The notes beneath the pieces are model-generated. The model was not told the DNA's origin and did no database searches. It saw nothing but the letters and a program-made list of their open reading frames with translations. 19,598 bases of DNA from Candidatus Omnitrophota bacterium (GTDB taxonomy: Bacteria > Omnitrophota > JACPQZ01): NCBI GenBank assembly GCA_016190205.1, contig JACPQZ010000039.1, positions 1-19,598 on the forward strand. The letters are read 5' to 3'. Shown here piece after piece: positions 7,849-15,064 of this stretch. A program made the translations under genes and the position numbers. Every line of letters begins with the position of its first letter. Positions within the stretch are counted from its first letter, which is position 1.

Positions 7849-7922
7849 TGCCCCAAGCAGGACTCGAACCTGCGGCCTCTTGCTTCGGAGGCAAGCGCTC
7901 TATCCAACTGAGCTATTGGGGC
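7849..7922 (-). tRNA. tRNA-Arg (anticodon CCG)
   Basis: The minus strand gives a 74-nt cloverleaf. It has acceptor GCCCCAA/TTGGGGC, D arm GCTC/GAGC, anticodon stem CTTGC/GCAAG with loop CTCCGAA, variable loop AGGCC, T arm GCAGG/CCTGC around TTCGAGT, and discriminator A. The anticodon CCG reads the arginine codon CGG. CCA is not encoded (TAT follows the discriminator). It lies alone between rsmE and the TMTC-like gene. Its 3' end is copied three more times in the neighbouring 400 bases. Confidence 0.95.
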
Positions 7923-7942
7923 TCGTTTCTCGTCATGGCGAG

Positions 7943-8118
7943 CGTGGATCGTACTGCGTACAAACCTCATGGCGTGCACGACCGTACTGCGTACAGCGTT
8001 CTGCGCAATTGTACTTAGTATACGCCTTGCTCTCAACGCTGTACGCACGACGCTGTACGAATCCCGCTCGCCCCGACGTTGCGCTGTACGCACGACGCTG
8101 TACGCTGTACGCTGTACG
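7943..8118. repeat. CG-heptad array IV (CTGTACG family)
   Basis: CG dinucleotides fall at 7943, 7950, 7957; at 7983, 7990, 7997, 8004; at 8023, 8037, 8044, 8051, 8058, 8065; and at 8082, 8089, 8096, 8103, 8110, 8117, in steps of 7 (one step of 14). The main words are CGCTGTA and CGCACGA. CGTACTGCGTAC occurs at 7950-7961 and 7983-7994. A 23-base block at 8037-8059 is repeated exactly at 8082-8104. The left words are the approximate reverse complement of the right words, again giving a dyad. It fills the gap between the rsmE stop and the tRNA-Arg, and open frames through it are artefacts. Confidence 0.88.
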
Positions 8119-8121
8119 AAC

Positions 8122-8934
8122 CTAATCACCCAATTCATACCTAATAAGGGCACACACTACAACGGCGGCGGTAGGAGAACGCAGGACCGTGGGGCCGAGG
8201 GACACCGGCTGAAAATCGTGACTCCTGGCCTGGGCCACTTCGGCAGGTGTAAAGTCCCCCTCGGGACCCACCAATACCGCCACCCTGGCTGGCCCCTTCG
8301 GGCCGTAGGCCCGGGGGGCCGAAGGCGTTGCGGGGGCCTGACCGCCTTTACCACGGTGGCTGTTTTTAAATTCGGCCAGCACTTCTTTCAGCGGCCGGAC
8401 AGGTTCTTCCAGCGTCGCGATGAGCGAGAGGTCATAGGGTTCCAAGCGGTGAAAAAACATGGCCAAATCCACCACCTGCTCGAGGCGGGTAACCTGCGCG
8501 GTGCCGCACTGCTTAGCCGTTTCCTGGGCGAGCCGCTTCCAGCGCTCCGGCTTGGGACCGGGGTCCTCCGGGTCGATCTTCACCTCAGTCCGTTCGGTGA
8601 TAACGGGCACCACACGCTCAATCCCGAGCTGGGCGCACTGGGAAACAATGAGTTCCATCCCCCTTTGCTTGGGGATGGCCTGGACCAGGGTAATCAAAGG
8701 GCCCTGCCGGGTTGACCGTTCTTGTGCGAGGGACTCTTCAATCCTAACCCGGACCCCCTTCCGGGTCACTTCATCCACGACGCCGCGATACGTAGTGCCC
8801 AGCCCGTCAAAAAGGGATACGCGCTCTCCGGCCTCCACCCTTAGCACTCGAACCAGGTGCCGCGCCTCGCTCCCCCGGATTTCGGCCCAGCCGTCCCTGA
8901 TGTCCGATGGGCTTACCAGCACTTGTCTCGCCAC
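8122..8934 (-). CDS. rsmE: 16S rRNA m3U1498 methyltransferase RsmE
   Basis: SPOUT-family methyltransferase of 270 residues that methylates N3 of U1498 in 16S rRNA using S-adenosylmethionine. The N-terminal PUA-like domain spans about residues 1-70 (EARHLVRVLRVEAGERVSLFDG). The SPOUT domain carries the knot motifs LVGPEGDFTPAEV at about 217-229 and LGPTVLRSPTAA near the C-terminus. The usual LRxETA appears as LRSPTA, with Glu replaced by Pro. Between about residues 190 and 213 there is a Gly/Pro/Ala-rich insert that contains a 15-base palindrome also found in dnaE. The start is GTG with GGAG six bases upstream. A terminator lies immediately upstream (8949-8983), so transcription depends on read-through or a promoter I cannot see. 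Confidence 0.93.
   Translation of the reverse strand: MARQVLVSPSDIRDGWAEIRGSEARHLVRVLRVEAGERVSLFDGLGTTYRGVVDEVTRKGVRVRIEESLAQERSTRQGPLITLVQAIPKQRGMELIVSQCAQLGIERVVPVITERTEVKIDPEDPGPKPERWKRLAQETAKQCGTAQVTRLEQVVDLAMFFHRLEPYDLSLIATLEEPVRPLKEVLAEFKNSHRGKGGQAPATPSAPRAYGPKGPARVAVLVGPEGDFTPAEVAQARSHDFQPVSLGPTVLRSPTAAVVVCALIRYELGD
8291..8325. repeat. in-frame GC-rich palindrome in rsmE
   Basis: The core 8299-8313 is CGGGCC, GTA, GGCCCG, a 6-bp inverted repeat around a three-base loop. It is extended by imperfect arms (8291-8302 with 8310-8320, or CCTTCGG at 8295-8301 with CCGAAGG at 8319-8325). On the coding strand it reads Arg-Ala-Tyr-Gly-Pro starting at codon 208. The same 15-mer in the opposite orientation occurs in dnaE at 12393-12407 in the same codon phase. 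Confidence 0.75.
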
Positions 8935-8948
8935 AAAACGCTCCGAAT

Positions 8949-8983
8949 CAAAAACCCCAAATCCTGCCTGCCGATTTGGGGTT
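8949..8983 (-). terminator. intrinsic terminator after HU gene
   Basis: A perfect 10-bp stem, AACCCCAAAT (8953-8962) with ATTTGGGGTT (8974-8983), encloses an 11-base loop and is followed on the minus strand by a run of five T (8950-8954). It lies 24 bases downstream of the HU stop codon and ends the short two-gene unit. Confidence 0.85.
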
Positions 8984-9007
8984 GATCAAAAACCGTTACC
9001 AGGAACG

Positions 9008-9280
9008 CTATTTAATGCGCTTTTTCATGATAAGACCGGGTTTAAACACGGCGACCTTTTTGGCCGGGACCGGCACCTCCTGACCCGTGCGCGGGTTGCG
9101 CCCCATGCGTCCGCGCCGGGACTTCACCTTGAAGACCCCGAAATTCCTGAGCTCAACGGTCTGGTCTTTCTCAAGGCTTTCCACAATATAGTCCAGCGTG
9201 CGCTGGATCACCTTCTTGACATCGACCTGCGTCAGATTGGTCTCGTCCGAAATGCGGAGCACTAGGTCCTTCTTGGTCAT
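9008..9280 (-). CDS. HU/IHF family DNA-binding protein
   Basis: Histone-like DNA-bending protein, 90 residues from the chosen start. The sequence begins MTKKDLVLRISDETNLTQ, followed by the two-helix dimerisation region (VDVKKVIQRTLDYIVESLEKDQTVELRNFGVFKV). The DNA-binding arm holds the family signature GRNPRTGQEVPVPAKKVAVFKPG. An upstream in-frame ATG (9307) would add nine residues, but AGGAGGTGA lies between it and 9280, exactly where a ribosome site for 9280 should be, so the later start is preferred. HU and IHF subunits cannot be told apart with certainty from sequence alone. It is co-transcribed with the upstream tail-anchored protein from the promoter at 9828-9857. Confidence 0.95.
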   Translation of the reverse strand: MTKKDLVLRISDETNLTQVDVKKVIQRTLDYIVESLEKDQTVELRNFGVFKVKSRRGRMGRNPRTGQEVPVPAKKVAVFKPGLIMKKRIK

Positions 9281-9287
9281 AACCTTC

Positions 9288-9296
9288 TCACCTCCT
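9288..9296 (-). promoter_or_regulatory. strong Shine-Dalgarno site for HU
   Basis: AGGAGGTGA on the minus strand is a full match to the 16S rRNA tail and lies seven bases before the ATG at 9280 (ten bases from the AGGAGG core). It fixes the HU start and argues against the ATG at 9307. Confidence 0.85.
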
Positions 9297-9310
9297 ACCG
9301 TAGACATCTC

Positions 9311-9805
9311 TCAATACTCCCCGCCTTGTGATCCGAACAGGAACAGGTAAACCGCGATGACGAGAACAATGAGATAAATTAAAATCATCCACCGGTTGAA
9401 AAGGAAAGAAGAGAAAGTGCGCGGTCCCGCCAGCCCGAGCCGGACGCGGTCCTTGGCGGCCTCCAGACTTCCCAGGACGCGATTTAAGGCGATGTGACCC
9501 TCATTCCAATCCGCCTCGATCTTACCCCGCTCCATCTCCGAAAGGGCGGGGATTTTGGATAGCGCTGGAACCCTCGACACCACATCAAGCGAGCGCACGT
9601 CGGCCACACCTTTCATTTCCGTTGTCTCAGCGAGACTTTGGAAACGGCGGGCGATCTCGCTCTTTAGATCCATAAATTTTTGCTCGTCTTGAGGAGTAAT
9701 CTTGCCGCCGCTCAAAGCACTTTCATAGAGCGCGTGAAATTGCTTCCAAAGCTCTATGATGTCGTGGGTTCTGGAGATATGAAACTTGGTTGCTTTAGTT
9801 CCCAT
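9311..9805 (-). CDS. tail-anchored membrane protein of unknown function
   Basis: 164-residue protein that I do not recognise. Residues 1-135 are soluble, charged and predicted mostly helical, with no cysteines and an alternating PALSKIPALSEMERG stretch at about residues 80-95. Residues 138-157 form a single hydrophobic segment (MILIYLIVLVIAVYLFLF), and only seven residues follow it. This makes a C-tail-anchored topology with the bulk of the protein in the cytoplasm. There is no signal peptide. The gene has a consensus promoter with a leader of only about 15 nt and no visible ribosome site before the ATG. It ends 30 bases upstream of HU, with which it shares a transcript. Linkage to HU suggests a nucleoid-membrane role only as speculation. 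Confidence 0.75.
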   Translation of the reverse strand: MGTKATKFHISRTHDIIELWKQFHALYESALSGGKITPQDEQKFMDLKSEIARRFQSLAETTEMKGVADVRSLDVVSRVPALSKIPALSEMERGKIEADWNEGHIALNRVLGSLEAAKDRVRLGLAGPRTFSSFLFNRWMILIYLIVLVIAVYLFLFGSQGGEY

Positions 9806-9827
9806 AGTTTTGCAAGTGTTGGCGTAG

Positions 9828-9857
9828 ATTATACATAGCGAAAGTATGCAGTGTCAA
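9828..9857 (-). promoter_or_regulatory. consensus sigma70 promoter for orf164-HU
   Basis: Perfect -35 TTGACA (9852-9857) and perfect -10 TATAAT (9828-9833) are separated by 18 bases on the minus strand. The predicted start at about 9821 gives a leader of about 15 nt. It is located in the 82-base gap after the dnaE stop codon. Confidence 0.9.
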
Positions 9858-9887
9858 GAATATTTTTTACCTATCCCCTTTACGTAC

Positions 9888-12800
9888 TTAGGTTTGAATA
9901 GTAACCGAACCGGCACCCAGAAGTTCCTCAAGCTCCTTGAAGAAACCATTCGATATAAGCACGCTGTGATCAGCATCCGGACGAATGGACACAATTTTAC
10001 CTTCAGGAGTAGAAAATTGTAGATTCACAGGAATATTGCCAGGGTGGGCATTTAGAATGGACTTAAGTTTGCCTAACGTGAGTTCCTCCATCCCCGCCGC
10101 TTGCAGATGTATCTTCACGGTGCGGGTCAGGCGCTTTCCGACCTCCTCCAGGGGAAATAGATCCTCGGCCATGATCTTCGGCTGATCCTCTTTCAGGTTG
10201 ATTTTACCGCGCACGAAGATGACTGCATCCTTTATGATATGCGAGGCCCCCCGTTTAAATGCCTCGGGAAACACAACGACCTCTACCGCACCTTCCATGT
10301 CCTCCAGGGTCACGAAGGCCATTTTATCGCCCTTCTTCGTCAGGATCTCGCGGCTGCGCGCGACCATTCCCCCGAGCGCCACGGTCTGCTGATTCTTGAG
10401 GCGGCCCAGACCTGTTGTGGAACAAGTTGAGAAGTGCTTGAGCTCGCCCGAAAAACGGGCCAGGGGGTGGCCCGTGATGTAAAAGCCCAGGAGCTCTTTT
10501 TCGAAGGCGAGCTTTTGATTCTCGGGCCATTCGGGAATATCCGGCACCTCCCCCACACTCGCCTTGAAACCCAGGGGGTCCCCCATGGAGTCAAAGAATG
10601 AGATCTGACCTTTCTGCCGGTCCTTTTGCGCGCCGCCCGCCGCCGAGAGGGCCGTATCCAATAGGGCCATGAGCTGCGAGCGCCGGAGGTTGAAGCCGTC
10701 CATCGCCCCGCACCTGATGAGGCTCTCCATCACCTTGCGATTGGCGAGCCTCAAGTCCACCCGGTCGCAAAAGTCGTACAGAGAGCTAAAGCGGCCCTGA
10801 CGAGTGCGCTGGGAGACGATCGATTCAATGGCACCCAAACCGACATTCTTGACCGCGCTTAAGCCAAAACGGATTTTCCCCTCGACCAGAGTGAATTTGG
10901 CAAAGCTCTCATTGATGTCGGGGGGCAGCACATGGAGCCCCATCCGGCGGCACTCCTCCACATACACCATGATCTTGTCGGTGTTGTCTTTTTCGCTGGT
11001 GAGAAGCGCTGCCATGAACTCCGCCGGGAAATTGGCCTTAAGATATGCCGTCTGATAAGTGATCATGGCATAGGCGGCCGAATGTGATTTATTGAAGCCA
11101 TAACCCGCGAAATACTCGATGAGGTTAAAGACCTTGCTGGCTGTTCTTTCATCCACGCCGTTCCGGATGGCCCCGTCCAGAAAAGCCCTCTTTTGCTTTT
11201 CCATCACCTCCGGCGTTTTCTTGCTCATGGCCCGCCTTAAGTTGTCCGCCTGGCTTAGGGAAAATCCGGCCAGGGTGCTCACGATCTTCATCACCTGCTC
11301 TTGGTACAGGATGACGCCGTAGGTTTCTTTGAGGATAGACTCGAGACTCGGGTGATCGTAGCGGACGTCGCCCTGGACCCGGCGCCTCTGGATAAAGTCG
11401 TCCACCATGCCGCTTCCCAACGGGCCCGGCCGGTAGAGGGCCAGGATGGCCGTGATGTCCTCGAAGCGCGTGGCCCGGAGCCGGCGAAGAATGTCACGCA
11501 TGCCCGACGATTCCAATTGGAACACCCCCAGGGTCTCGCCCGAGCCCAAAAGGCCATAAGTACCTGCATCATCCAGAAGGATCTTGTCCGGCCGGATGTG
11601 AACCCCCCTGATTTCCCGGACGAGCTCAACCGCCTCGTGGATCACCGTGAGCGTCTTTAAACCCAGAAAGTCCATCTTGAGAAGCCCGATCTTTTCCAAG
11701 GAACTCATGTCGTACTGCGTGGTGATTTGATCGTCGTTCGTCTTAAAGAGCGGTGTGTGCCGGATGAGGGGACCGTCCGAGATAACCACCCCGGCGGCGT
11801 GCGTGGAGGCATGCCGCGTGAGCCCCTCCAGCGATTTACTCGTGTTGATGAGCCTGCGGAAGGCATCATCCGTTTCATACAACTCTTTAAGGCGCGGCTC
11901 CTGCCCCAAGGCCTTATCCAGCGTGATATTGAGCTCGGCCGGTATGAGCTTCGCGATGCGGTCCACCTCCGCGTAAGACATTCCCATAACCCGGCCCACG
12001 TCCCGTGTCACGCCGCGCGCGGCCATGGTCCCGAAGGTAATGATCTGGGCGACGCTCTCCTCGCCGTACTTCTGCTTTACGTAAGCGATCACCTCGTCGC
12101 GCCGCTCATAACAAAAATCGATGTCGATGTCGGGCTGGGTCACACGATCAGGATTCAGGAACCGCTCAAAGATGAGGCCGTGCTGAATGGGATCGATGTC
12201 GGTAATCCCGAGGCAGTACGCTACAAGGCTTCCGGCGGCCGACCCGCGGCCCGGGCCCACGGGGATACCCTGCTCCTTGGCGAACCGGATGAAATCCCAG
12301 ACTATGAGAAAGTAGCTCGTGAACCCCATCTTCTGGATGATGGCCAGCTCATGGTCCATGCGCTCCCGAAGCCGCGCGGGCGGGGCGCCCTCCGGGCCTA
12401 CGGCCCGTAGGACCGGAGCGCCCCCGTAGCGCCGCGTAAGTCCCGCCTCGCACAGGTCCCTCAAATATTTTTCATGGCTCGTCACACCGGCAGGAACTGG
12501 GAAAAGGGGGAAATGCGTCCTATGGAATTCGAACTGGAGACGGCATTTATCCGCAACCACACAGGTGTTCCGGATCGCCTCGGGAAGATCCTTAAAGAGG
12601 CTTACCATTTCCTCGCCGCTTTTTAAATAAAACTCATGAGTGGAAAATTTCATGCGCCTTGGGTCGGACAGCGTCGTCTGGGTCTGGAGCGAGAGCAGGC
12701 ATTCATGGGCCGGGGCATCCTTCTGGTGAAGGTAATGCACGTCATTGGTGGCCACGACGCTTAAGTCAAATTCGCGCGCGAGTTCGATGAGGGCCCGGTT

Positions 12801-13367
12801 CTCATCCCGCTCCTCCGGGATGCCATGGTCCTCAAGCTCAATGTACACGTCGTCCTTCCCAAAAAGGTCCACGAAATCCCGGAGCCGCTCGCGGGCCGTC
12901 TTGAGATCCTGCGTGCGCACAAAATAGGGGATCTCCCCGCTCATACAGCCGGTGAGTACCATAAGACCCTTGGCATGCCCTTTCAGAAGTTCCATATCGA
13001 TGCGCGGCCGGTAGTAAAATCCCTCGAGGTACCCCTTGCTGACCAGGACCATAAGATTTTTATAGCCAGCCTCGTCCTTGGCAAGCAAGAGGAAATGGAA
13101 CGCAGTATCGGTGCCTCCTCTTCCCTTTCGATCAAAGCGGCTGCCGCGGGCCATATAGGCCTCACAGCCGATGATGGGCTTGATACCCTCCTTCTGGGCG
13201 GTCTCATAAAAATCAATGGCACCAAAGAGATTCCCGTGATCGGTGATGGCCAGGGCGGGAAACTTAAGCTCCACCGCCCTTTTGATCAGGGGCTCGATCT
13301 GGCAGGCCCCGTCCAACAAACTGTATTGCGTGTGGACGTGCAGGTGGACGAAATCTGTATTAGCCAC
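9888..13367 (-). CDS. dnaE: DNA polymerase III alpha subunit (DnaE1 type)
   Basis: Replicative polymerase subunit of 1159 residues. The N-terminal PHP domain (about 4-250) starts FVHLHVHTQYSLLDGA and keeps metal-site motifs such as ITDHGN and NDVHYL. The polymerase palm shows GPGRGSAAGSLVAYCLGI at about 370-388, the catalytic pair in PDIDIDF at about 405-411, and the third Asp in MDFLGLKT at about 563. Helix-hairpin-helix and OB-fold segments follow (VALGGMVARSREILTKKGDKMAFVTLED is the OB start, about residue 985), then a C-terminal tail-binding domain. Length is close to the 1160 residues of E. coli. Residues 314-331 form an extra Gly/Pro-rich loop encoded by a palindrome. The start is GTG, with AAGGTG upstream. 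No promoter is evident; array V separates it from guaA. Confidence 0.98.
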   Translation of the reverse strand: MANTDFVHLHVHTQYSLLDGACQIEPLIKRAVELKFPALAITDHGNLFGAIDFYETAQKEGIKPIIGCEAYMARGSRFDRKGRGGTDTAFHFLLLAKDEAGYKNLMVLVSKGYLEGFYYRPRIDMELLKGHAKGLMVLTGCMSGEIPYFVRTQDLKTARERLRDFVDLFGKDDVYIELEDHGIPEERDENRALIELAREFDLSVVATNDVHYLHQKDAPAHECLLSLQTQTTLSDPRRMKFSTHEFYLKSGEEMVSLFKDLPEAIRNTCVVADKCRLQFEFHRTHFPLFPVPAGVTSHEKYLRDLCEAGLTRRYGGAPVLRAVGPEGAPPARLRERMDHELAIIQKMGFTSYFLIVWDFIRFAKEQGIPVGPGRGSAAGSLVAYCLGITDIDPIQHGLIFERFLNPDRVTQPDIDIDFCYERRDEVIAYVKQKYGEESVAQIITFGTMAARGVTRDVGRVMGMSYAEVDRIAKLIPAELNITLDKALGQEPRLKELYETDDAFRRLINTSKSLEGLTRHASTHAAGVVISDGPLIRHTPLFKTNDDQITTQYDMSSLEKIGLLKMDFLGLKTLTVIHEAVELVREIRGVHIRPDKILLDDAGTYGLLGSGETLGVFQLESSGMRDILRRLRATRFEDITAILALYRPGPLGSGMVDDFIQRRRVQGDVRYDHPSLESILKETYGVILYQEQVMKIVSTLAGFSLSQADNLRRAMSKKTPEVMEKQKRAFLDGAIRNGVDERTASKVFNLIEYFAGYGFNKSHSAAYAMITYQTAYLKANFPAEFMAALLTSEKDNTDKIMVYVEECRRMGLHVLPPDINESFAKFTLVEGKIRFGLSAVKNVGLGAIESIVSQRTRQGRFSSLYDFCDRVDLRLANRKVMESLIRCGAMDGFNLRRSQLMALLDTALSAAGGAQKDRQKGQISFFDSMGDPLGFKASVGEVPDIPEWPENQKLAFEKELLGFYITGHPLARFSGELKHFSTCSTTGLGRLKNQQTVALGGMVARSREILTKKGDKMAFVTLEDMEGAVEVVVFPEAFKRGASHIIKDAVIFVRGKINLKEDQPKIMAEDLFPLEEVGKRLTRTVKIHLQAAGMEELTLGKLKSILNAHPGNIPVNLQFSTPEGKIVSIRPDADHSVLISNGFFKELEELLGAGSVTIQT
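12381..12426. repeat. in-frame GC-rich palindrome in dnaE
   Basis: The core 12393-12407 is CGGGCC, TAC, GGCCCG, the exact reverse complement of the rsmE core. Outer arms 12381-12395 and 12413-12426 pair with a two-base gap, and inner arms CCTAC/GTAGG offer an alternative fold, so the whole 46 bases form a dyad. The coding strand reads Arg-Ala-Val-Gly-Pro from codon 321, in the same phase as in rsmE. It falls between the RRYG segment and the RLRERMDHELAII segment, where most DnaE proteins have only a short linker. Confidence 0.75.
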
Positions 13368-13381
13368 TTCTCTACACCTTG

Positions 13382-13468
13382 CGTGCTTCGTGCTTCGTGC
13401 CTCGTGCCTCGATAAGGGATGTAATCGCCATGACGTTACGACGCACGATGAACGCTGAACGAAGCACG
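13382..13468. repeat. CG-heptad array V (perfect 5+5 dyad)
   Basis: Left arm CG dinucleotides at 13382, 13389, 13396, 13403, 13410 and right arm at 13439, 13446, 13453, 13460, 13467 are all spaced 7. The left words are CGTGCTT (twice) then CGTGCCT (twice); right-arm bases read as their approximate reverse complement (for example AAGCACG). A 27-base central loop separates the arms. It occupies nearly all of the gap between the guaA stop (13473) and the dnaE start, and may end the guaA transcript as a hairpin. Confidence 0.9.
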
Positions 13469-13472
13469 ATCA

Positions 13473-15014
13473 TTATTCCCACTCAATGGTCGCCGGGGGT
13501 TTGGAACTTACGTCGTACACCACCCGGTTAATGCCACGCACCTCGTTGACGATGCGGCTGGAGATACGCCCCAGAACTTCCGCGGGGATCTGGGCCCAAT
13601 CGGCCGTCATGCCGTCCTTGCTCGTCACCGCCCGCAGGGCAAGCACGTGCTCGTACGTGCGGGCATCGCCCATGACACCGACACTGCGGACGGGAAGGAG
13701 CACGGCGAATGCCTGCCAGGTCGCATCATACAGGCCGGCCTTGCGCAGCTCCTCGATGAAACGCGCGTCGGCCTCCCTTAAGATCTCGAGACGCTCCGGT
13801 GTGACCTCCCCGATGATGCGTACCGCCAGCCCCGGCCCGGGAAAAGGGTGACGGCTTAAAAATTCCCTATCCAGCCCCAACTCTGCGCCCAAGCGCCGCA
13901 CCTCGTCCTTAAAAAGCTCCTTCAGGGGCTCGATGAGCTTGAGCTCCATGTCCTTCGGCAGCCCCCCCACATTGTGATGCGTCTTAATAACCGCGCTCGG
14001 GCCCCCAAACGCGGAACGGGATTCTATGAGATCGGGGTAAAGTGTTCCCTGGGCCAGAAATTCCACGGACCCAAGGCCCTTGGCCTCGCGCTCAAAGAGT
14101 CGGATAAACGTCTCGCCTATTCTTTTGCGCTTGAGTTCCGGATCCTCCACACCCTTCAGGGCCCGCAAAAACTCATCGCCCGCGCGGACACAGCGGACAT
14201 CAAGCCCCATCTTGCGCGCGAACCGGTCCATCACCTCTTCCGCCTCCCCCTTGCGCAGGAGTCCGTTGTCCACAAAAATCGAGTGCAGGTGATTCCCCAC
14301 CGCGCGATGCACGAGAACAGCGGTCACGGCCGAATCCACCCCGCCGCTTAAGGCGCACACGACACTGGCTTCGCCCGCCGTCCGGCGGATCTCATGAACC
14401 GCCTCGCCGGCAAATGATTTCATGTCCCACCGGCGCGAGCAGCCGCAAATCCCGTGCACGAAATTGGACAGCATGAGGTCCCCGCGGGCCGTGTGGGATA
14501 CTTCTGGATGAAATTGCACGCCAAAAAGACGGCGCTTTCGGTCCGCCATGGCTGCTATTGCAGCGCTTTCGGTGTGGGCAATTGCGGCGAAGCCGGCCGG
14601 GGCATCCGTTACGGCATCCCCGTGGCTCATCCAGCAGGTGGTGGGATTTTCGGAGATGGATCGGAAAAGGTCCTGGGTATCATCCAGGATGAGCTGGGCC
14701 TTGCCGTACTCCCGGCGGGTTGAACGTCCGACCTTCCCGCCCAGGGCCTGCGCCATGGCCTGCATCCCGTAGCAGATCCCCAAGACGGGAATCCCCAATT
14801 CAAATATCGCGCGGTCCGGCTGGGGCACCCCGCGGTCATAGACGCTCGCGGGTCCGCCGGACAGGATGAGCCCTTTGGGCTGGACTTTACGGATTTGATC
14901 GGCCGGGGTGTCATGGCCGATGATACGGGCGAAGACCTGGGCGTCTCTCACCTTGCGCGCGATGAGCTGGTTATACTGGGAACCAAAATCAAGGATGAGA
15001 ATCTCTTCGCGCAT
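13473..15014 (-). CDS. guaA: GMP synthase (glutamine-hydrolysing)
   Basis: Converts XMP to GMP with glutamine and ATP. The protein is 513 residues from the chosen ATG. The class I glutamine amidotransferase domain shows ILILDFGSQYNQLIAR at the start, nucleophile Cys81 in GICYGMQ, and His169 and Glu171 in VQFHPEVS. The ATP pyrophosphatase domain has the P-loop-like SGGVDS at 223-228. The C-terminal dimerisation domain ends in VSSKPPATIEWE, as in nearly all GuaA. The start is uncertain. An in-frame ATG at 15065 overlaps the guaB3 stop (TAATG) and would add 17 residues including a GC-rich palindrome, and neither start has a strong ribosome site. The downstream ATG places the conserved domain at residue 5, as in typical family members. 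Co-transcribed with guaB3, the preceding pathway step. Confidence 0.97.
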   Translation of the reverse strand: MREEILILDFGSQYNQLIARKVRDAQVFARIIGHDTPADQIRKVQPKGLILSGGPASVYDRGVPQPDRAIFELGIPVLGICYGMQAMAQALGGKVGRSTRREYGKAQLILDDTQDLFRSISENPTTCWMSHGDAVTDAPAGFAAIAHTESAAIAAMADRKRRLFGVQFHPEVSHTARGDLMLSNFVHGICGCSRRWDMKSFAGEAVHEIRRTAGEASVVCALSGGVDSAVTAVLVHRAVGNHLHSIFVDNGLLRKGEAEEVMDRFARKMGLDVRCVRAGDEFLRALKGVEDPELKRKRIGETFIRLFEREAKGLGSVEFLAQGTLYPDLIESRSAFGGPSAVIKTHHNVGGLPKDMELKLIEPLKELFKDEVRRLGAELGLDREFLSRHPFPGPGLAVRIIGEVTPERLEILREADARFIEELRKAGLYDATWQAFAVLLPVRSVGVMGDARTYEHVLALRAVTSKDGMTADWAQIPAEVLGRISSRIVNEVRGINRVVYDVSSKPPATIEWE

Positions 15015-15064
15015 GACAATTGTGATTTTTTCCGGAGACGGCCGCCCGACGGGCGCCACCGCCA

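Noticed and set aside
8016-8021. TATACT as a -10 box for tRNA-Arg
   Set aside because: It is about 94 bases upstream of the tRNA and has no acceptable -35 hexamer at 16-18 bases.
7588-8153. Several overlapping open frames around the tRNA-Arg
   Set aside because: They run through the tRNA, its tail copies and CG-heptad arrays; phrases such as RRFESCLGH and GSSPAWGTF are typical translations of tRNA sequence, not proteins.
11727-12410. Plus-strand open frame of 227 residues opposite dnaE
   Set aside because: It is antisense to conserved polymerase motifs and has no recognisable domain or ribosome site.
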